A stretch of DNA of 64,000 nucleotides from Convivina praedatoris (lineage in GTDB: Bacteria; Bacillota; Bacilli; Lactobacillales; Lactobacillaceae), in the NCBI RefSeq assembly GCF_933208495.1, contig NZ_CAKOET010000006.1, positions 1 through 64,000 of the forward strand, read 5' to 3'. The notes under the pieces were generated by a model. It made no database searches and was not told the DNA's origin. It saw only the letters and a program-made list of their open reading frames with translations. A program made the translations under genes and the position numbers. Below are positions 7,358 through 14,078 of this stretch, piece by piece; position 1 is the first letter of the stretch; each line of letters starts with the position of its first letter.

Positions 7358-7597
7358 ATGAAAAATAAAATTATATTTGAAAATGCAGAAACGAATGAGC
7401 ATTTAACAATCCTAGATGTTCAAAAAATTGATATTTCATTTTCAGATACTCAAGTTAAAGATTCATTCTCTGGTATCGACCTAGATCAGGCGTTCGTAAA
7501 CTTATATGATCGTCATTGGTCAAGTGTAAAAATAAACGATAATAAAACACTTTCTAGTAGATACTGGATTGCTGAATCTTATGAAGAATCAAATTAA
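7358..7597 (+). CDS. Divergently transcribed small phage protein, 79 aa
   Basis: A plus-strand gene inside an otherwise minus-strand operon. The ATG at 7,358 has AAAGGAG at ideal distance; upstream there is an extended -10-like TTTTGCTATCCT and a small GGCA/TGCC hairpin, and downstream a good terminator (7,608-7,637). The product (MKNKIIFENAETNEHLTILD...) is acidic, soluble and unlike anything I know. Own promoter and terminator, reversed orientation and small size are features of moron or anti-defence genes, but that is inference. Confidence 0.6.
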   Translation: MKNKIIFENAETNEHLTILDVQKIDISFSDTQVKDSFSGIDLDQAFVNLYDRHWSSVKINDNKTLSSRYWIAESYEESN

Positions 7598-7600
7598 TGG

Positions 7601-7750
7601 TTATTCGGAACTCTGACTTTTACGTCGAGTTCTTTTTAATTTAACAATGAGTGTAAGCCCATCTGGATATTCCTTTGTTCGTCCTATTCTAAAACCAGCA
7701 ATATCACCCAAATCTAATAATTTAATAACACGCTTTTTATCAATTAACAT
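7601..7750 (-). CDS. Small phage protein, 49 aa, basic
   Basis: ATG at 7,750 preceded by AAAGGAGG. The product (MLIDKKRVIKLLDLGDIAGF...) is basic, ending KLKRTRRKSQSSE, with no membrane helix; a nucleic-acid-binding role is possible. It converges with the plus-strand 79-aa gene: its 3' end overlaps that gene's terminator. Not recognised by family. Confidence 0.5.
   Translation of the reverse strand: MLIDKKRVIKLLDLGDIAGFRIGRTKEYPDGLTLIVKLKRTRRKSQSSE
7608..7637 (+). terminator. Rho-independent terminator of the 79-aa gene
   Basis: GAACTC (7,608-7,613) pairs with GAGTTC (7,627-7,632), with an inner GAC/GTC pair and loop TTTTAC, followed by TTTTT. It starts 10 nt after the 79-aa gene stop. Confidence 0.65.
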
Positions 7751-7790
7751 CACTCAATCGCCTCCTTTCTGTTTGGTTATTATTTAGATT

Positions 7791-7799
7791 TGCTATACT
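7791..7799 (+). promoter_or_regulatory. Extended -10 promoter for the 63-aa gene
   Basis: TGCTATACT provides an extended -10 (TG at 7,791, TATACT at 7,794-7,799). The ATG at 7,846 lies 46 nt downstream; between them is a short CAGC/GCTG hairpin. A related TTTGCTATCCT precedes the 79-aa gene at about 7,300. Confidence 0.5.
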
Positions 7800-7845
7800 T
7801 TCCTTATCAGCCCCACGCTGAAATTTAGGAAAGGAATAACTAGGT

Positions 7846-8037
7846 ATGAATAAAAATGAATTTCCTGTTTCTCGTGAAGCTTATGAATTGCAAATTATCA
7901 TGCTAGAAAAATCTAAAAAATTCATAACCGACAACGACATTGATGAGAACTCTAAACAAGGCCAAACACTGATGAAATTAACCTATGAATTAGTGAACGT
8001 TTCTTTTGATTTCGTGAAGGATAATTTTCCAAAATAG
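7846..8037 (+). CDS. Second divergent small phage protein, 63 aa
   Basis: ATG at 7,846 with AGGAAAGGA upstream and its own extended -10 promoter. The product (MNKNEFPVSREAYELQIIML...) is helical with a DNDIDENSKQGQTLMKL segment and ends FVKDNFPK; family unknown. Its 3' end overlaps an opposing reading frame (7,952-8,137) by 86 nt. Of the two I consider this one slightly better supported because it has both promoter and ribosome site. Like the 79-aa gene, it runs against the operon. Confidence 0.5.
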   Translation: MNKNEFPVSREAYELQIIMLEKSKKFITDNDIDENSKQGQTLMKLTYELVNVSFDFVKDNFPK

Positions 8038-8137
8038 CATTGGTGGCGTTAATCCTTGTCTGTAAGCTATACTCATCATTTCTTGAAATTTCATCAAGCT
8101 GTCTAATTTTTAATTTAGATAGTTTTTTATTTTGCAA
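7952..8137 (-). CDS. Possible small phage protein, 61 aa, TTG start
   Basis: Reading frame starting TTG at 8,137 with AAAGGAGAG nine bases upstream, directly following the cro-like gene in the leftward operon. The product (KKLSKLKIRQLDEISRNDEY...) is basic and helical. It overlaps the 63-aa plus-strand gene by 86 nt, so both may not be real, although convergent overlaps do occur in phages. Low confidence. Confidence 0.35.
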   Translation of the reverse strand: MQNKKLSKLKIRQLDEISRNDEYSLQTRINATNAILENYPSRNQKKRSLIHRLISSVFGLV

Positions 8138-8205
8138 TTATGTTCTCTCCTTTCTGTTTGGTTATTGGTTCTGTAGTTCTTGGTTTGTTTCTATTTTTCG
8201 AACAT

Positions 8206-8430
8206 TTAAACCAAAAAAATATCAGAAATATCAACATTCAACTTTTTGGCAATTGCTTTAGCTCTCATGGGTCTCATCTTACCGCCATTGACATATCTAG
8301 TCATTGCAGCAGAGTCTGTACCAATGTCAGCAGCTAGCTTTGAAAGATTATATCCATTTTTAATAATCAGTTTTTTAAACTGTTCAGGATGTTTCAAACC
8401 AACATTACTAGTCTTAATAGATGTTGCCAT
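8206..8430 (-). CDS. Cro-like XRE repressor, first gene of the early operon
   Basis: 74 aa, a single HTH domain: FKKLIIKNGYNLSKLAADIG, then TDSAAMTRYVNGGKMRP. It is transcribed divergently from the cI-like gene and has a consensus promoter just upstream, so it occupies the cro position of the lysogeny switch. Start ATG at 8,430 with GAGGGGG. Expected to bind operators in the 8,440-8,555 region and repress the repressor promoter during lytic growth. Confidence 0.82.
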   Translation of the reverse strand: MATSIKTSNVGLKHPEQFKKLIIKNGYNLSKLAADIGTDSAAMTRYVNGGKMRPMRAKAIAKKLNVDISDIFLV

Positions 8431-8459
8431 TTTACGCCCCCTCTCTATCTGATGTATTT

Positions 8460-8488
8460 ATCATAACACGTATGCTTTTATTTTTCAA
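8460..8488 (-). promoter_or_regulatory. Early lytic promoter (PR-like)
   Basis: On the minus strand, TTGAAA (8,483-8,488) and TATGAT (8,460-8,465) are separated by exactly 17 nt, 30 nt upstream of the cro-like ATG. The surrounding 100 bp holds several ATAACA/TGTTAT hexamers, including two TGTTAT copies (about 8,524 and 8,539), as candidate operator half sites for the two repressors. Confidence 0.75.
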
Positions 8489-8558
8489 ACACTTTTTATA
8501 TTATTTTGTTTATTTTTGTATTTGTTATGTTTATTCTTGTTATTAAAGGATTAATAAA

Positions 8559-9242
8559 ATGACTGATACTAATAATTTCGGAAACAAAATAAAACAAATA
8601 AGGGAAATGAAGGGATTTTCTCTAAGACAAACAGCCATGCAAGCTAAGATGTCATCATCATATTTATCACAAGTTGAAAATAGCAGAGTTGAAATTCCTA
8701 CTCCAAAGACTTTATATAAAATCGCAACCGGACTACGTATCGATAATGATGAGATATTGAAACTGGCTGGAATCGTTCCTGAAAAAATACCAAACGAGCT
8801 TACCATTTCATCTACACCGGCCACTGTATCAATTCCAATTTATGGTCGGATCGCTGCTGGGTACCCTGAAGGTGCCAAGGAAGATATAGAGGGTACTGTA
8901 AAAATAGATGATGATTTGATTCAGCGTTATGGAAAAGATAATTTACTAGCTCTTAGAGTCAACGGTGAGAGTATGAATAAATTCATACCTAACGGTGCCG
9001 TAGCTATTCTTGCCAAGTTAGATACTTGTGAAATAACCAACGGTGACATTTGTGGAGTGATTATTGATAGTGAAGCTGCGACGCTTAAACACGTTTACCA
9101 ATACCCTGACAAAATCAGGTTTGAGCCGGACAGTTGGTTATCTGAATTTAAACCATTCGAATACAAAAAAGAAGATGTCGAAAACGATAACCCTCCTATT
9201 CAAATTATAGGTAAGTTAGTACATCAACAATCGTCATTTTAA
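8559..9242 (+). CDS. CI-like phage repressor with S24 peptidase domain
   Basis: 227 aa. Residues 8-70 form an XRE helix-turn-helix (KIKQIREMKGFSLRQTAMQA). Residues 92-220 form a LexA/CI-type S24 autopeptidase: cleavage site Ala100-Gly101 within RIAAGYP, catalytic Ser138 in GESM and Lys177 in ATLKHVY. This predicts RecA-stimulated self-cleavage and SOS induction of the prophage. Start ATG at 8,559 with AAAGGA. It is the key lysogeny gene, facing the cro-like gene across a 128-bp operator region. Confidence 0.9.
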   Translation: MTDTNNFGNKIKQIREMKGFSLRQTAMQAKMSSSYLSQVENSRVEIPTPKTLYKIATGLRIDNDEILKLAGIVPEKIPNELTISSTPATVSIPIYGRIAAGYPEGAKEDIEGTVKIDDDLIQRYGKDNLLALRVNGESMNKFIPNGAVAILAKLDTCEITNGDICGVIIDSEAATLKHVYQYPDKIRFEPDSWLSEFKPFEYKKEDVENDNPPIQIIGKLVHQQSSF

Positions 9243-9315
9243 ATTTATGCACAGAACTACATTACATAAGAAGCCTATACTATGGTTTGTAATTGGAGTA
9301 AATAAAGGTTTAGAA

Positions 9316-10482
9316 ATGAAGTTATTTAAAAGAAAAGATGAAAAACTTGAAGAAAAAATAATAACCCTTAATAATTCTATTGATGAAAAAAATAATGAGC
9401 TAAATATCATTAGAAAAAAGATTGTTTTAGCAAATCAAGACCTTGAGAATATTAATAATGAAATTGAAATGGGTTTTTATGAACCTACATATCAATTAAC
9501 CGATAGTTTGACATTAAAAGAAAAATTAAAAGGTATTATTGAATCTGAAAAGCTACTTGTTAGAAACAAACAAGCATTTATAATTACCCAAAGCTATACT
9601 TTCAATCAATCAATAGCCAAAGGCAAAACAATGCAGAATAAAAGCGGCTCTGCACTTATCAGAGCGTTTAACGGAGAAGCAACTGGAATAATAAATAAAG
9701 TAACTGCAAATAATTACGAAAATAAATTAGAATCTCTCACAAAAAGCTATGAGAAATTAAACAGTCTTTTTGACAGCTTTTCATTTGTTGTAATATCGAA
9801 TGAATATTTAAAATTAAAAATTGAAGAACTTACTTTATCTGTTGAATACGCATTAAAAAAACAAGAAGAAAAAGACATTCTAAAAGAACAAAGAGAGCGT
9901 GAAATCGAGGAAAAAAAGCTTCAAAAAGAAGTAGAAATTCAACATAAGATAATTGAAAAAGAACGAAAGCAGTACCAAAATGCATTATCCAAACTAGAGA
10001 AACAAGAAAAAAATGACGAAATTCTCGAACAAATTGCTTCATTGAAGTTAGAATTGCAACGACTTGATGATGACGCAAAAGAACTTGATTATCGAATTTC
10101 AAATTCAAAAGCTGGTTATGTATACATCATTAGCAACATAGGTTCATTTGGACAGAATGTCTACAAAATTGGAGTAACTAGACGTCTTACACCGATGGAC
10201 AGAATCGATGAATTAGGAAGTGCGTCTGTCCCATTTAAATTTGATGTTCATGCACTTATTTTTTCAGAAAACGCATTCCAACTAGAAAGAGAACTCCATA
10301 AAGAGTTTACAAATAGTCGTGTTAATCATATTAACAATAGAAAAGAATATTTTAATGTATCTTTAGATGAAATCAAGAAATTTATTAAAGAACAAAAAAA
10401 TATAACAATCGAATGGCATGATCATCCAGAAAATTCTGAATTTGAGTTATCTCAGAAAAGCAATCAAAGAACCAATAGATAA
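9316..10482 (+). CDS. DUF4041-type coiled-coil protein with C-terminal GIY-YIG (T5orf172) nuclease, SNIPE-like
   Basis: 388 aa. Residues 1-75 and about 170-255 are coiled coil. The middle segment (about residues 90-180, QSYTFNQSIAKGKTMQNKSG, then IRAFNGEA) fits DUF4041. Residues 267-360 are a GIY-YIG/T5orf172 domain: GYVYIISN, VYKIGVTRR, DRIDEL, LERELHKEF and KEYFNV. DUF4041 plus GIY-YIG is the layout of SNIPE, a membrane-associated nuclease that cuts phage DNA at entry; this copy shows no clear N-terminal membrane helix. Start at 9,316 chosen by AAAGG; the upstream Met at 9,247 lacks one. Its place after cI suits a lysogen-expressed exclusion gene. Confidence 0.78.
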   Translation: MKLFKRKDEKLEEKIITLNNSIDEKNNELNIIRKKIVLANQDLENINNEIEMGFYEPTYQLTDSLTLKEKLKGIIESEKLLVRNKQAFIITQSYTFNQSIAKGKTMQNKSGSALIRAFNGEATGIINKVTANNYENKLESLTKSYEKLNSLFDSFSFVVISNEYLKLKIEELTLSVEYALKKQEEKDILKEQREREIEEKKLQKEVEIQHKIIEKERKQYQNALSKLEKQEKNDEILEQIASLKLELQRLDDDAKELDYRISNSKAGYVYIISNIGSFGQNVYKIGVTRRLTPMDRIDELGSASVPFKFDVHALIFSENAFQLERELHKEFTNSRVNHINNRKEYFNVSLDEIKKFIKEQKNITIEWHDHPENSEFELSQKSNQRTNR

Positions 10483-10486
10483 TCAA

Positions 10487-10513
10487 CGTGCAGGCAGGAA
10501 CCACGTTAAAAGC
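10487..10513 (+). promoter_or_regulatory. CACGTTAAAAGC hairpin element in leader of the membrane-protein gene
   Basis: AACGTG and CACGTT flank a purine-rich loop (CAGGCAGGAAC) to form a 6-bp hairpin, followed by AAAAGC. The same arrangement occurs at 11,226-11,250 and, on the minus strand, at 571-602. It ends 17 nt before the TTG start at 10,530, just ahead of the GGGAGAGG ribosome site. Confidence 0.45.
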
Positions 10514-10529
10514 TATAGGGAGAGGAAAT

Positions 10530-10889
10530 TTGAACAAAAAAGTATTAATTCCAATATTAGCAGTAATTGTTATCGCAATTATCGGAGTAATTGGTTTTAA
10601 AGTTTACAGTGATAATAATGTAAAGGCAGACTATACTACGACGGTTGCAGAGAAAAAATTAAATGCCGGTGAAAACTTGGACGGAAAAATAATAGATGTT
10701 GAAATTGCCAGTGTAGAAAATAATACTCCTCTTGGTCAGAATATATGGGCTGGAGAACACCTGAATTTCTATCCAGATAAACAGCAACACAACTTAAAAA
10801 AGGGACAACATATCAAGTTTAAAATATCAGAAACAAAATCATCACTTGGATCTTGGTTTATTAAAGGAACTGTTGTTAGTACTAAATAA
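10530..10889 (+). CDS. Membrane-anchored small protein, superinfection-exclusion candidate
   Basis: 119 aa with a TTG start at 10,530, selected because GGGAGAGG sits seven bases upstream; the frame is open earlier without a site. Residues 4-22 (VLIPILAVIVIAIIGVIGF) are an uncleaved signal anchor. The remainder is a beta-rich extracytoplasmic domain (GKIIDVEIASVENN, GQHIKFKI, GSWFIKGTVV) that could be an OB-like fold. In lactic phages the slot between repressor and integrase often encodes superinfection-exclusion proteins (for example Sie2009 or the TP-J34 lipoprotein). The role is inferred from topology and position only. Confidence 0.65.
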   Translation: MNKKVLIPILAVIVIAIIGVIGFKVYSDNNVKADYTTTVAEKKLNAGENLDGKIIDVEIASVENNTPLGQNIWAGEHLNFYPDKQQHNLKKGQHIKFKISETKSSLGSWFIKGTVVSTK

Positions 10890-10892
10890 AAA

Positions 10893-11320
10893 AGCCCCGC
10901 GGGGCGTACATAGGGCATTCGTCAACCAATTTCTCTCTTTAATACGCTCAATTCCTCTTGACGATGTAAGTCCCGATATATAGGCATTCACTAGAACTAA
11001 CTCACTTATTCTCCAGTAAGCAATAACACTATTATCCTTGTGTATGCTAGTGATGTAAGTCCTAATACATACCGGGCATTCATCATTCGTTCTAAAAATT
11101 ATCCCAATAACTCCGAATATGCTTCCTGGATGATGATATAAGTCCCAATTACATATAGGCATTTTTCAGTGACTCCTGATGAATATTTACATTTCCCATA
11201 CTGACAATGTAAGTCCTACTACATAGTGCTGGGGAACCACGTTAAAAGCCAACCTAACTTCTCTGTTATAGAGGAGTGCTAACCTACATGCTCTTCGGGG
11301 CGTACATAGGGCATAAGCCT
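10893..11320 (+). ncRNA. Array of four variable stem-loops with conserved linkers, possible prophage noncoding RNA
   Basis: Four units share GGCATT before and (A)TGTAAGTCC after a variable stem-loop: 10,920-10,963 (CGTCAA/TTGACG), 10,989-11,052 (CACTAG/CTAGTG), 11,081-11,135 (CATCAT/ATGATG) and 11,165-11,205 (TCAGT/ACTGA). Linkers read TGTAAGTCC..A.TACATA..GGCATT. The block opens with GCCCCGCGGGGC and GTACATAGGGCATT. It closes with TGCTGGGGAACCACG/TTAAAAGCC, a CTTCTCT/AGAGGAG hairpin and a TTCG-capped hairpin ending GGGGCGTACATAGGGCAT. No credible reading frame spans it. The stems differ in sequence but keep pairing and a shared bulged T, which argues for RNA structure. Confidence 0.65.
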
Positions 11321-11374
11321 TTTTATTTGTCCCAATTTGTTAAATTTTAAGGTTTATTACAACTATTTCTTCAT

Positions 11375-11410
11375 TGTAAATTGTCAAAATGGCGTTTTTG
11401 TCAATTTACA
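11375..11410. repeat. 36-bp inverted repeat upstream of the integrase
   Basis: TGTAAATTGTCAAAA (11,375-11,389) faces TTTTGTCAATTTACA (11,396-11,410) across a 6-nt centre, with a single T/T mismatch at arm position 10. It lies 65 bp before the integrase ATG and has no coding explanation. Candidates are an operator for int control or a recombinase/excisionase binding site. Confidence 0.7.
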
Positions 11411-11475
11411 TCACGTTGTATGCCATGCAAAAGTTTAAAAATTACAATTATTCAAAAGTTGGTTAGGAAATAAAT

Positions 11476-12546
11476 ATGGCGACATATACCAAAACACAAG
11501 GCGGAAAATACCGAGCTAGAGTATCTGTTAAAGAAAATGGTAAATATAAACAAATTAGTAAGCAAGGTTTTCGCACAAAAAAGGAAGCTATTTTGTGGGC
11601 ATCTGAAATCGAAGCAGGCTATGTTGATCGAGTAAAAAATAAATATGAAAATATGCTGTTATCAGAATATTTTGAAAAATGGGTCGACACCTATAAATCA
11701 AAGATGGAATCAGCTACTCAATATCAGTACCAAAACACGCTCGATAATATCGTTAAGTATCTGCCCGATGTGAAGCTACTGGATTTCACCCGCACCGACT
11801 TTCAAAATTTTATTAACGAGTTTGGCAAGGACCACTCAAAGGAAACCGTAGCTAAAAGAAAAAATCATATTAGCCAGGCTTTAGAAGACGCCTATGCTGA
11901 CGGAATCATTAAGAATAACCCCACTATCCGTATTCAGCTTGTAGGTACGCCTGGTAAGTCGGCTTATGACAAGTTCCTAGAAGATAAGGAACTAATAAAA
12001 TTGGATCGTTACGTTAAGGAAAAATTGATTCAATATCCACATTCAAAATCATACCTAGCTATTTATATTTCAATCCATACCGGAATGCGTATTTGTGAAA
12101 TTATGGCGCTACAATCTGATGATATTGATTTTAAAAATAAGACTATTTCTGTTAATAAAGCACTTGACCAGTACCGTCATGTTAAATCAACCAAAACAGA
12201 GTCAAGCAACCGGGTTATTTCTGTTGATGACGACTTACTAGAAGAACTTAAAGGAATCGATGGGCCAATAGCAGATGTTAGCAATTATGGAGCTGGTAAG
12301 ACATTAAAAAAGGCAATCAAGGAGCTTGGTATCAAGACCGTATCATTTCACGCTCTAAGACACTCTCACGGTTCTTTATTACTCAGCCAAGGTGTTGATA
12401 TTAAATACGTTTCTGCTCGCCTAGGTCACAAGAATATATCCACTACAATCGACGTGTATACCCACCTTCTTAATTCTCAAAAGGAAAGTGAGGAGGAAAA
12501 GACACAACAGATTATGACATCCGTTTTTAAGTCTAAATCCGTCTAA
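11476..12546 (+). CDS. int: Phage integrase, tyrosine recombinase
   Basis: 356 aa. The N-terminal AP2-like arm-binding domain (residues 1-50), core-binding domain (60-160) and catalytic domain (170-335) are all present. Catalytic residues: Arg205 (HTGMR), Lys240, His292/Arg295 (HALRH), His318 (LGH) and Tyr328 (DVYTHL). It catalyses integration at the tRNA-Thr 3' end, which begins 150 bp downstream. Start ATG at 11,476 with TTAGGAAA. The catalytic set is intact, so the prophage may still be able to excise. Confidence 0.95.
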   Translation: MATYTKTQGGKYRARVSVKENGKYKQISKQGFRTKKEAILWASEIEAGYVDRVKNKYENMLLSEYFEKWVDTYKSKMESATQYQYQNTLDNIVKYLPDVKLLDFTRTDFQNFINEFGKDHSKETVAKRKNHISQALEDAYADGIIKNNPTIRIQLVGTPGKSAYDKFLEDKELIKLDRYVKEKLIQYPHSKSYLAIYISIHTGMRICEIMALQSDDIDFKNKTISVNKALDQYRHVKSTKTESSNRVISVDDDLLEELKGIDGPIADVSNYGAGKTLKKAIKELGIKTVSFHALRHSHGSLLLSQGVDIKYVSARLGHKNISTTIDVYTHLLNSQKESEEEKTQQIMTSVFKSKSV

Positions 12547-12622
12547 AAAGTGTCTAAATATTTACAGAACTACACAGAATTAAACATAAAAATACCGAAA
12601 AACACAGTTAACTATAACAAAG

Positions 12623-12667
12623 AAAAACCCCGGTGTAATCACGTTAAAGGCGATTATACCGGGGTTT
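12623..12667 (+). terminator. Strong terminator after int, loop contains ACGTTAAAGGC
   Basis: AACCCCGGTGTAATC pairs with GATTATACCGGGGTT (one G-T pair, 15 bp) and is followed by a T-run. The loop (12,641-12,651) is ACGTTAAAGGC, close to the ACGTTAAAAGC motif of the prophage RNA elements. It probably marks the right end of the prophage transcript. Confidence 0.8.
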
Positions 12668-12687
12668 TAAGAGTTTTATTAAAACAT

Positions 12688-12740
12688 ATAAGAATGCCGA
12701 CTGCCGGACTCAAACCGGCGACCCCCTCATTACTAGTGAG
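12688..12740. other. Predicted attachment site (attR side) at the tRNA-Thr 3' end
   Basis: The integrase reads toward the 3' end of tRNA-Thr and nothing else intervenes after the terminator, the usual layout for tRNA-targeting phages. The core should be identical to a partial tRNA-Thr copy at the left prophage end, outside this window, so the exact boundaries cannot be fixed here. Confidence 0.6.
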
Positions 12741-12767
12741 GTGCTCTATCAACTGAGCTAAGTCGGC
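12695..12767 (-). tRNA. tRNA-Thr (anticodon AGT)
   Basis: 73 nt. Acceptor stem GCCGACT/AGTCGGC with discriminator A; D arm TAGCTCAGTTGATAGAGC; anticodon stem CCTCA/TGAGG with loop CTAGTAA; T arm GCCGGTTTGAGTCCGGC. CCA is not encoded. Its 3' half is the presumed prophage target, restored by the integrated element. Confidence 0.95.
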
Positions 12768-12837
12768 AAAAGAAGCACTCAGATATTATATCACATAGTA
12801 TCAGATACTTCAACAACATTTTCTTCAAATGTTGAGA

Positions 12838-12919
12838 TACGGGTGACAGGAATCGAACCTGCACGGATTACTCCACTGGAACCTAAATCCAGCGCGTCTG
12901 CCAGTTCCGCCACACCCGC
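12838..12919 (-). tRNA. tRNA-Leu (anticodon TAG)
   Basis: 82 nt with the long variable arm of class II tRNAs. Acceptor GCGGGTG/CACCCGT (first pair G-T), discriminator A, anticodon stem CTGGA/TCCAG with loop TTTAGGT. CCA is not encoded. Confidence 0.95.
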
Positions 12920-12977
12920 ATTGCTTTTAAACAACCATTTTATTTTACAAAAAATAAAAAAAATCGTCAAGCTTTTT

Positions 12978-14078
12978 TTATAATTTATCAATATTTCTCA
13001 TAGCAACTACATATAAAACAATCGTTCTACTGATAGCATATACTGGCACAACCAAAATCATACCAACAATTCCCCATAAATTACCAGCCCCTAATAGTAA
13101 TAACATAATCGTTAAGGGATGAATTTGCAGGCTCTTGCCCAATACAGCCGGATAGATAATACTTCCAGTAATCTGCTGAACAACAGCCATTGCTACTAGA
13201 ACAATAATAACTGCTTTCCAAGACAACGGAATAGCCAGAATAAGGGCTGGAATGACACCAATTCCCGGTCCCACATAAGGCACAATATTGGCAATCCCAG
13301 CAATCAAGCCCAATAACCAAATATAAGGCAGACCTGCAATCCAGTAACCTAAGCTCATGGATAATCCGACAAACACCATTTGAATTGCCTGTCCAGAAAT
13401 ATAGCGTTCAATCGTCTGATCCATTTGACCAGCTAACTCGGCTATTTGATCATTATGTCGATCAGAAAAAAACTTTTGAATAGCCGGAATTAATCGATCG
13501 CCATCACTAAGCATGTAAAATAAAATGATTGGCACTGTTAGAATGTTTAACGTTACCGTGGTTGTTGTAACGATGACGTTCTTTAACGTACCAGCTGTGA
13601 TAGACACGGCAGAACTAGCATATTGATTAATGCTATTTTTCAAATCATCTTCACTAACTGTAATGTTTAACCGCTTAAACCAATGACTGTGCATCAGCTG
13701 GTCGGTGATTTCACGTCCCTGACGTATAAAAGATGGAACAGAATTAATTAAATTAGTTATTTCATTAATAATAATTGGTACAAAAATTAAACAGGCACCA
13801 ATAACTACGAATAAAAACACCAGAAAAGTCAATATTACTGCTAAATTATGCGATATCATCCAAGACTTAATCCGAACTTTCTCAATTAATTTTAACAATG
13901 GTTTTAACAAATAATACAAAAAACCTGAAATCAACAAAGGCATGAAAACAGTAGAAATAAATACTGAAACTGGGTGCATGACAAAGTCAAACCGCAAAAC
14001 TACGTATAACAGAAGGGCTAAAGCTAATAATTCAATAGTCCAAAAGAAAAGTTTTTTACTTTTTTTATTCGGAAACAT
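12978..14078 (-). CDS. AI-2E family transporter (TqsA/PerM-like permease)
   Basis: 366 aa with about eight membrane helices: two near the N-terminus (residues 9-60), one at about 72-100, and a C-terminal cluster (225-350). The typical family signature is present: GLPYIWLLGLIAGIANIVPY, then VGPGIGVIPA. Members move small molecules or ions (TqsA exports AI-2; others are Na+/H+ antiporters), so the substrate is undetermined. Its ATG overlaps the mutY stop by 14 nt and has GAGGT, so it is cotranscribed with mutY. Confidence 0.88.
   Translation of the reverse strand: MFPNKKSKKLFFWTIELLALALLLYVVLRFDFVMHPVSVFISTVFMPLLISGFLYYLLKPLLKLIEKVRIKSWMISHNLAVILTFLVFLFVVIGACLIFVPIIINEITNLINSVPSFIRQGREITDQLMHSHWFKRLNITVSEDDLKNSINQYASSAVSITAGTLKNVIVTTTTVTLNILTVPIILFYMLSDGDRLIPAIQKFFSDRHNDQIAELAGQMDQTIERYISGQAIQMVFVGLSMSLGYWIAGLPYIWLLGLIAGIANIVPYVGPGIGVIPALILAIPLSWKAVIIVLVAMAVVQQITGSIIYPAVLGKSLQIHPLTIMLLLLGAGNLWGIVGMILVVPVYAISRTIVLYVVAMRNIDKL

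Noticed and set aside
7846-8137. Convergent overlapping small frames as a toxin-antitoxin pair
   Set aside because: TA pairs are usually collinear; neither product matches a known toxin or antitoxin, so only the separate genes are reported.
8040-8452. Three plus-strand frames opposite the cro-like gene
   Set aside because: They mirror the cro-like frame, lack proper ribosome sites and cross the PR promoter.
10913-11216. Regularly spaced repeats that could be a CRISPR array
   Set aside because: Repeats are degenerate, spacers have unequal lengths (44-64 nt) and their ends are complementary to each other, giving one stem-loop each. No cas genes are present.
10893-11320. Group I intron or known large phage RNA (GOLLD, ROOL)
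   Set aside because: No P/Q/R/S intron core is visible, and the block is shorter and built differently from what I know of GOLLD or ROOL; a covariance search would settle it.
12550-12756. 68-aa open frame after int
   Set aside because: It runs through the terminator and into the antisense of tRNA-Thr; the end of the protein is just translated tRNA sequence.
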